Source of the DNA: Promethearchaeota archaeon
GTDB lineage: Archaea; Asgardarchaeota; Lokiarchaeia; Sigyniarchaeales; Promethearchaeaceae
Direction: 5' to 3'
Length of the DNA stretch: 7,756 nucleotides
Assembly: GCA_014729055.1 (NCBI GenBank)
Contig: WJKO01000450.1
Location: 1 to 7,756, forward strand
This document shows positions 7,401 through 7,756 of the stretch, piece after piece (position 1 is the stretch's first letter; the number at the start of each line of letters is the position of its first letter). The notes beneath the pieces were generated by a model. That model saw only the letters and a list, made by a program, of their open reading frames with translations. It was not told where the DNA came from and ran no database searches. The position numbers and the translations under genes are program-made.

Positions 7401-7756
7401 CTAGTTTTTTGATTCTTTCTTCAGATTCTTTACAATCTTCCTTAGTTTCTGAACGGTAAGATTTCCGTAATATACATCATTTATTACAATTACAGGTGAT
7501 ATCGCGCAGCAACCTAAGCAAGCTACGATCTCCAAACTAAAAAGCCGGTCATTGCTTGTTTCCCCAGATTTAATATTCAATTCGTTTTCAAGAAATTCGA
7601 TGAGCAGCGGGGCACCTTTTACATGACAAGCAGTACCATCACAGCAAGTAATAACATATTTTCCTTTTTCTGTAAATGAGAATTGGGCATAAAATGTTGC
7701 TATTCCGTATATCTTTGCCATAGGTACATATAATTTATTTGAGATATATCTCAAAA
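7401..7756 (-). CDS. nuoE: NuoE/HndA-like [2Fe-2S] thioredoxin-fold subunit, partial (5' end outside window)
   Basis: This is the C-terminal ~118 residues of a NuoE/HndA-type subunit, which holds one [2Fe-2S] cluster next to the flavin subunit. The thioredoxin-like fold is recognisable from GIATFYAQFSF and the four cluster ligands: a C-x4-C pair in CDGTAC and a C-x3-C pair in CLGCC. The second motif usually has Ala before its final Cys; here there is an additional Cys. The frame is still open at the right edge. A TTG at 7754-7752 should not be taken as the start, because family members are about 150-170 residues long and the N-terminal helical part is missing here. It is first of the three genes visible, followed after 6 bp by nuoF, so the set is co-transcribed and stoichiometrically linked. 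Confidence 0.9.
   Translation of the reverse strand, partial: LRYISNKLYVPMAKIYGIATFYAQFSFTEKGKYVITCCDGTACHVKGAPLLIEFLENELNIKSGETSNDRLFSLEIVACLGCCAISPVIVINDVYYGNLTVQKLRKIVKNLKKESKN

Noticed and set aside
2608..7756. Part of a membrane-bound complex I
   Set aside because: NuoF has the HndC-type extra ferredoxin domains, the large subunit is atypical, and no membrane subunit or NuoB/C/D/I gene is visible. The window ends soon, so this cannot be fully excluded.
1..7756. tRNA, rRNA, CRISPR array, insertion sequence or riboswitch
   Set aside because: No cloverleaf, regularly spaced repeats, transposase or terminal inverted repeats were seen. The window is almost entirely coding and has no gene-free stretch over 300 bases.

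Overview
The window looks archaeal and AT-rich. The best evidence is a RAD50-type ATPase followed directly by a NurA nuclease on the + strand. This pairing is the archaeal DNA-end-resection operon (HerA-Mre11-Rad50-NurA). GGAGG ribosome-binding sites and an oligo-T tract after nurA also fit. The facing redox operon resembles those of anaerobic archaea; an Asgard-type (Lokiarchaeia-like) host is plausible, but the sequence alone does not prove it.

Positions 1-2246 (+ strand) hold the C-terminal half of rad50, cut by the left edge, then nurA. They are separated by 39 bp and almost certainly co-transcribed. Positions 2247-2339 form a short intergenic region with a T-rich terminator-like tract and a TATA-like element. 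Next is a 71-residue highly charged protein of unknown function (2340-2555). It ends 52 bp from the convergent redox operon.

Positions 2608-7756 (- strand, reading right to left) hold a tight three-gene operon. It encodes a NuoE/HndA-like [2Fe-2S] subunit (cut by the right edge), a NuoF/HndC-like NADH- and FMN-binding subunit, and a 992-residue NuoG-like iron-sulfur protein. The nuoE-nuoF gap is 6 bp, and nuoF and the nuoG-like gene overlap by ATGA. The operon should make a soluble NAD(P)H-oxidising or NAD(P)-reducing module with about twelve predicted Fe-S clusters.

The large subunit is the most unusual item. It has the NuoG/formate-dehydrogenase N-terminal ferredoxin array, with what looks like a doubled Cys-rich motif in the His-Cys domain. 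A molybdopterin-oxidoreductase-like domain follows, with no recognisable catalytic Cys/Sec. After that come about 300 residues I cannot assign and a C-terminal 2[4Fe-4S] ferredoxin. It is neither an [FeFe] hydrogenase nor an obviously active formate dehydrogenase. The simplest reading is an electron-wiring hub joining an NADH module to a partner not present in the window. The partner's identity, and whether the complex bifurcates electrons, cannot be settled from these bases.
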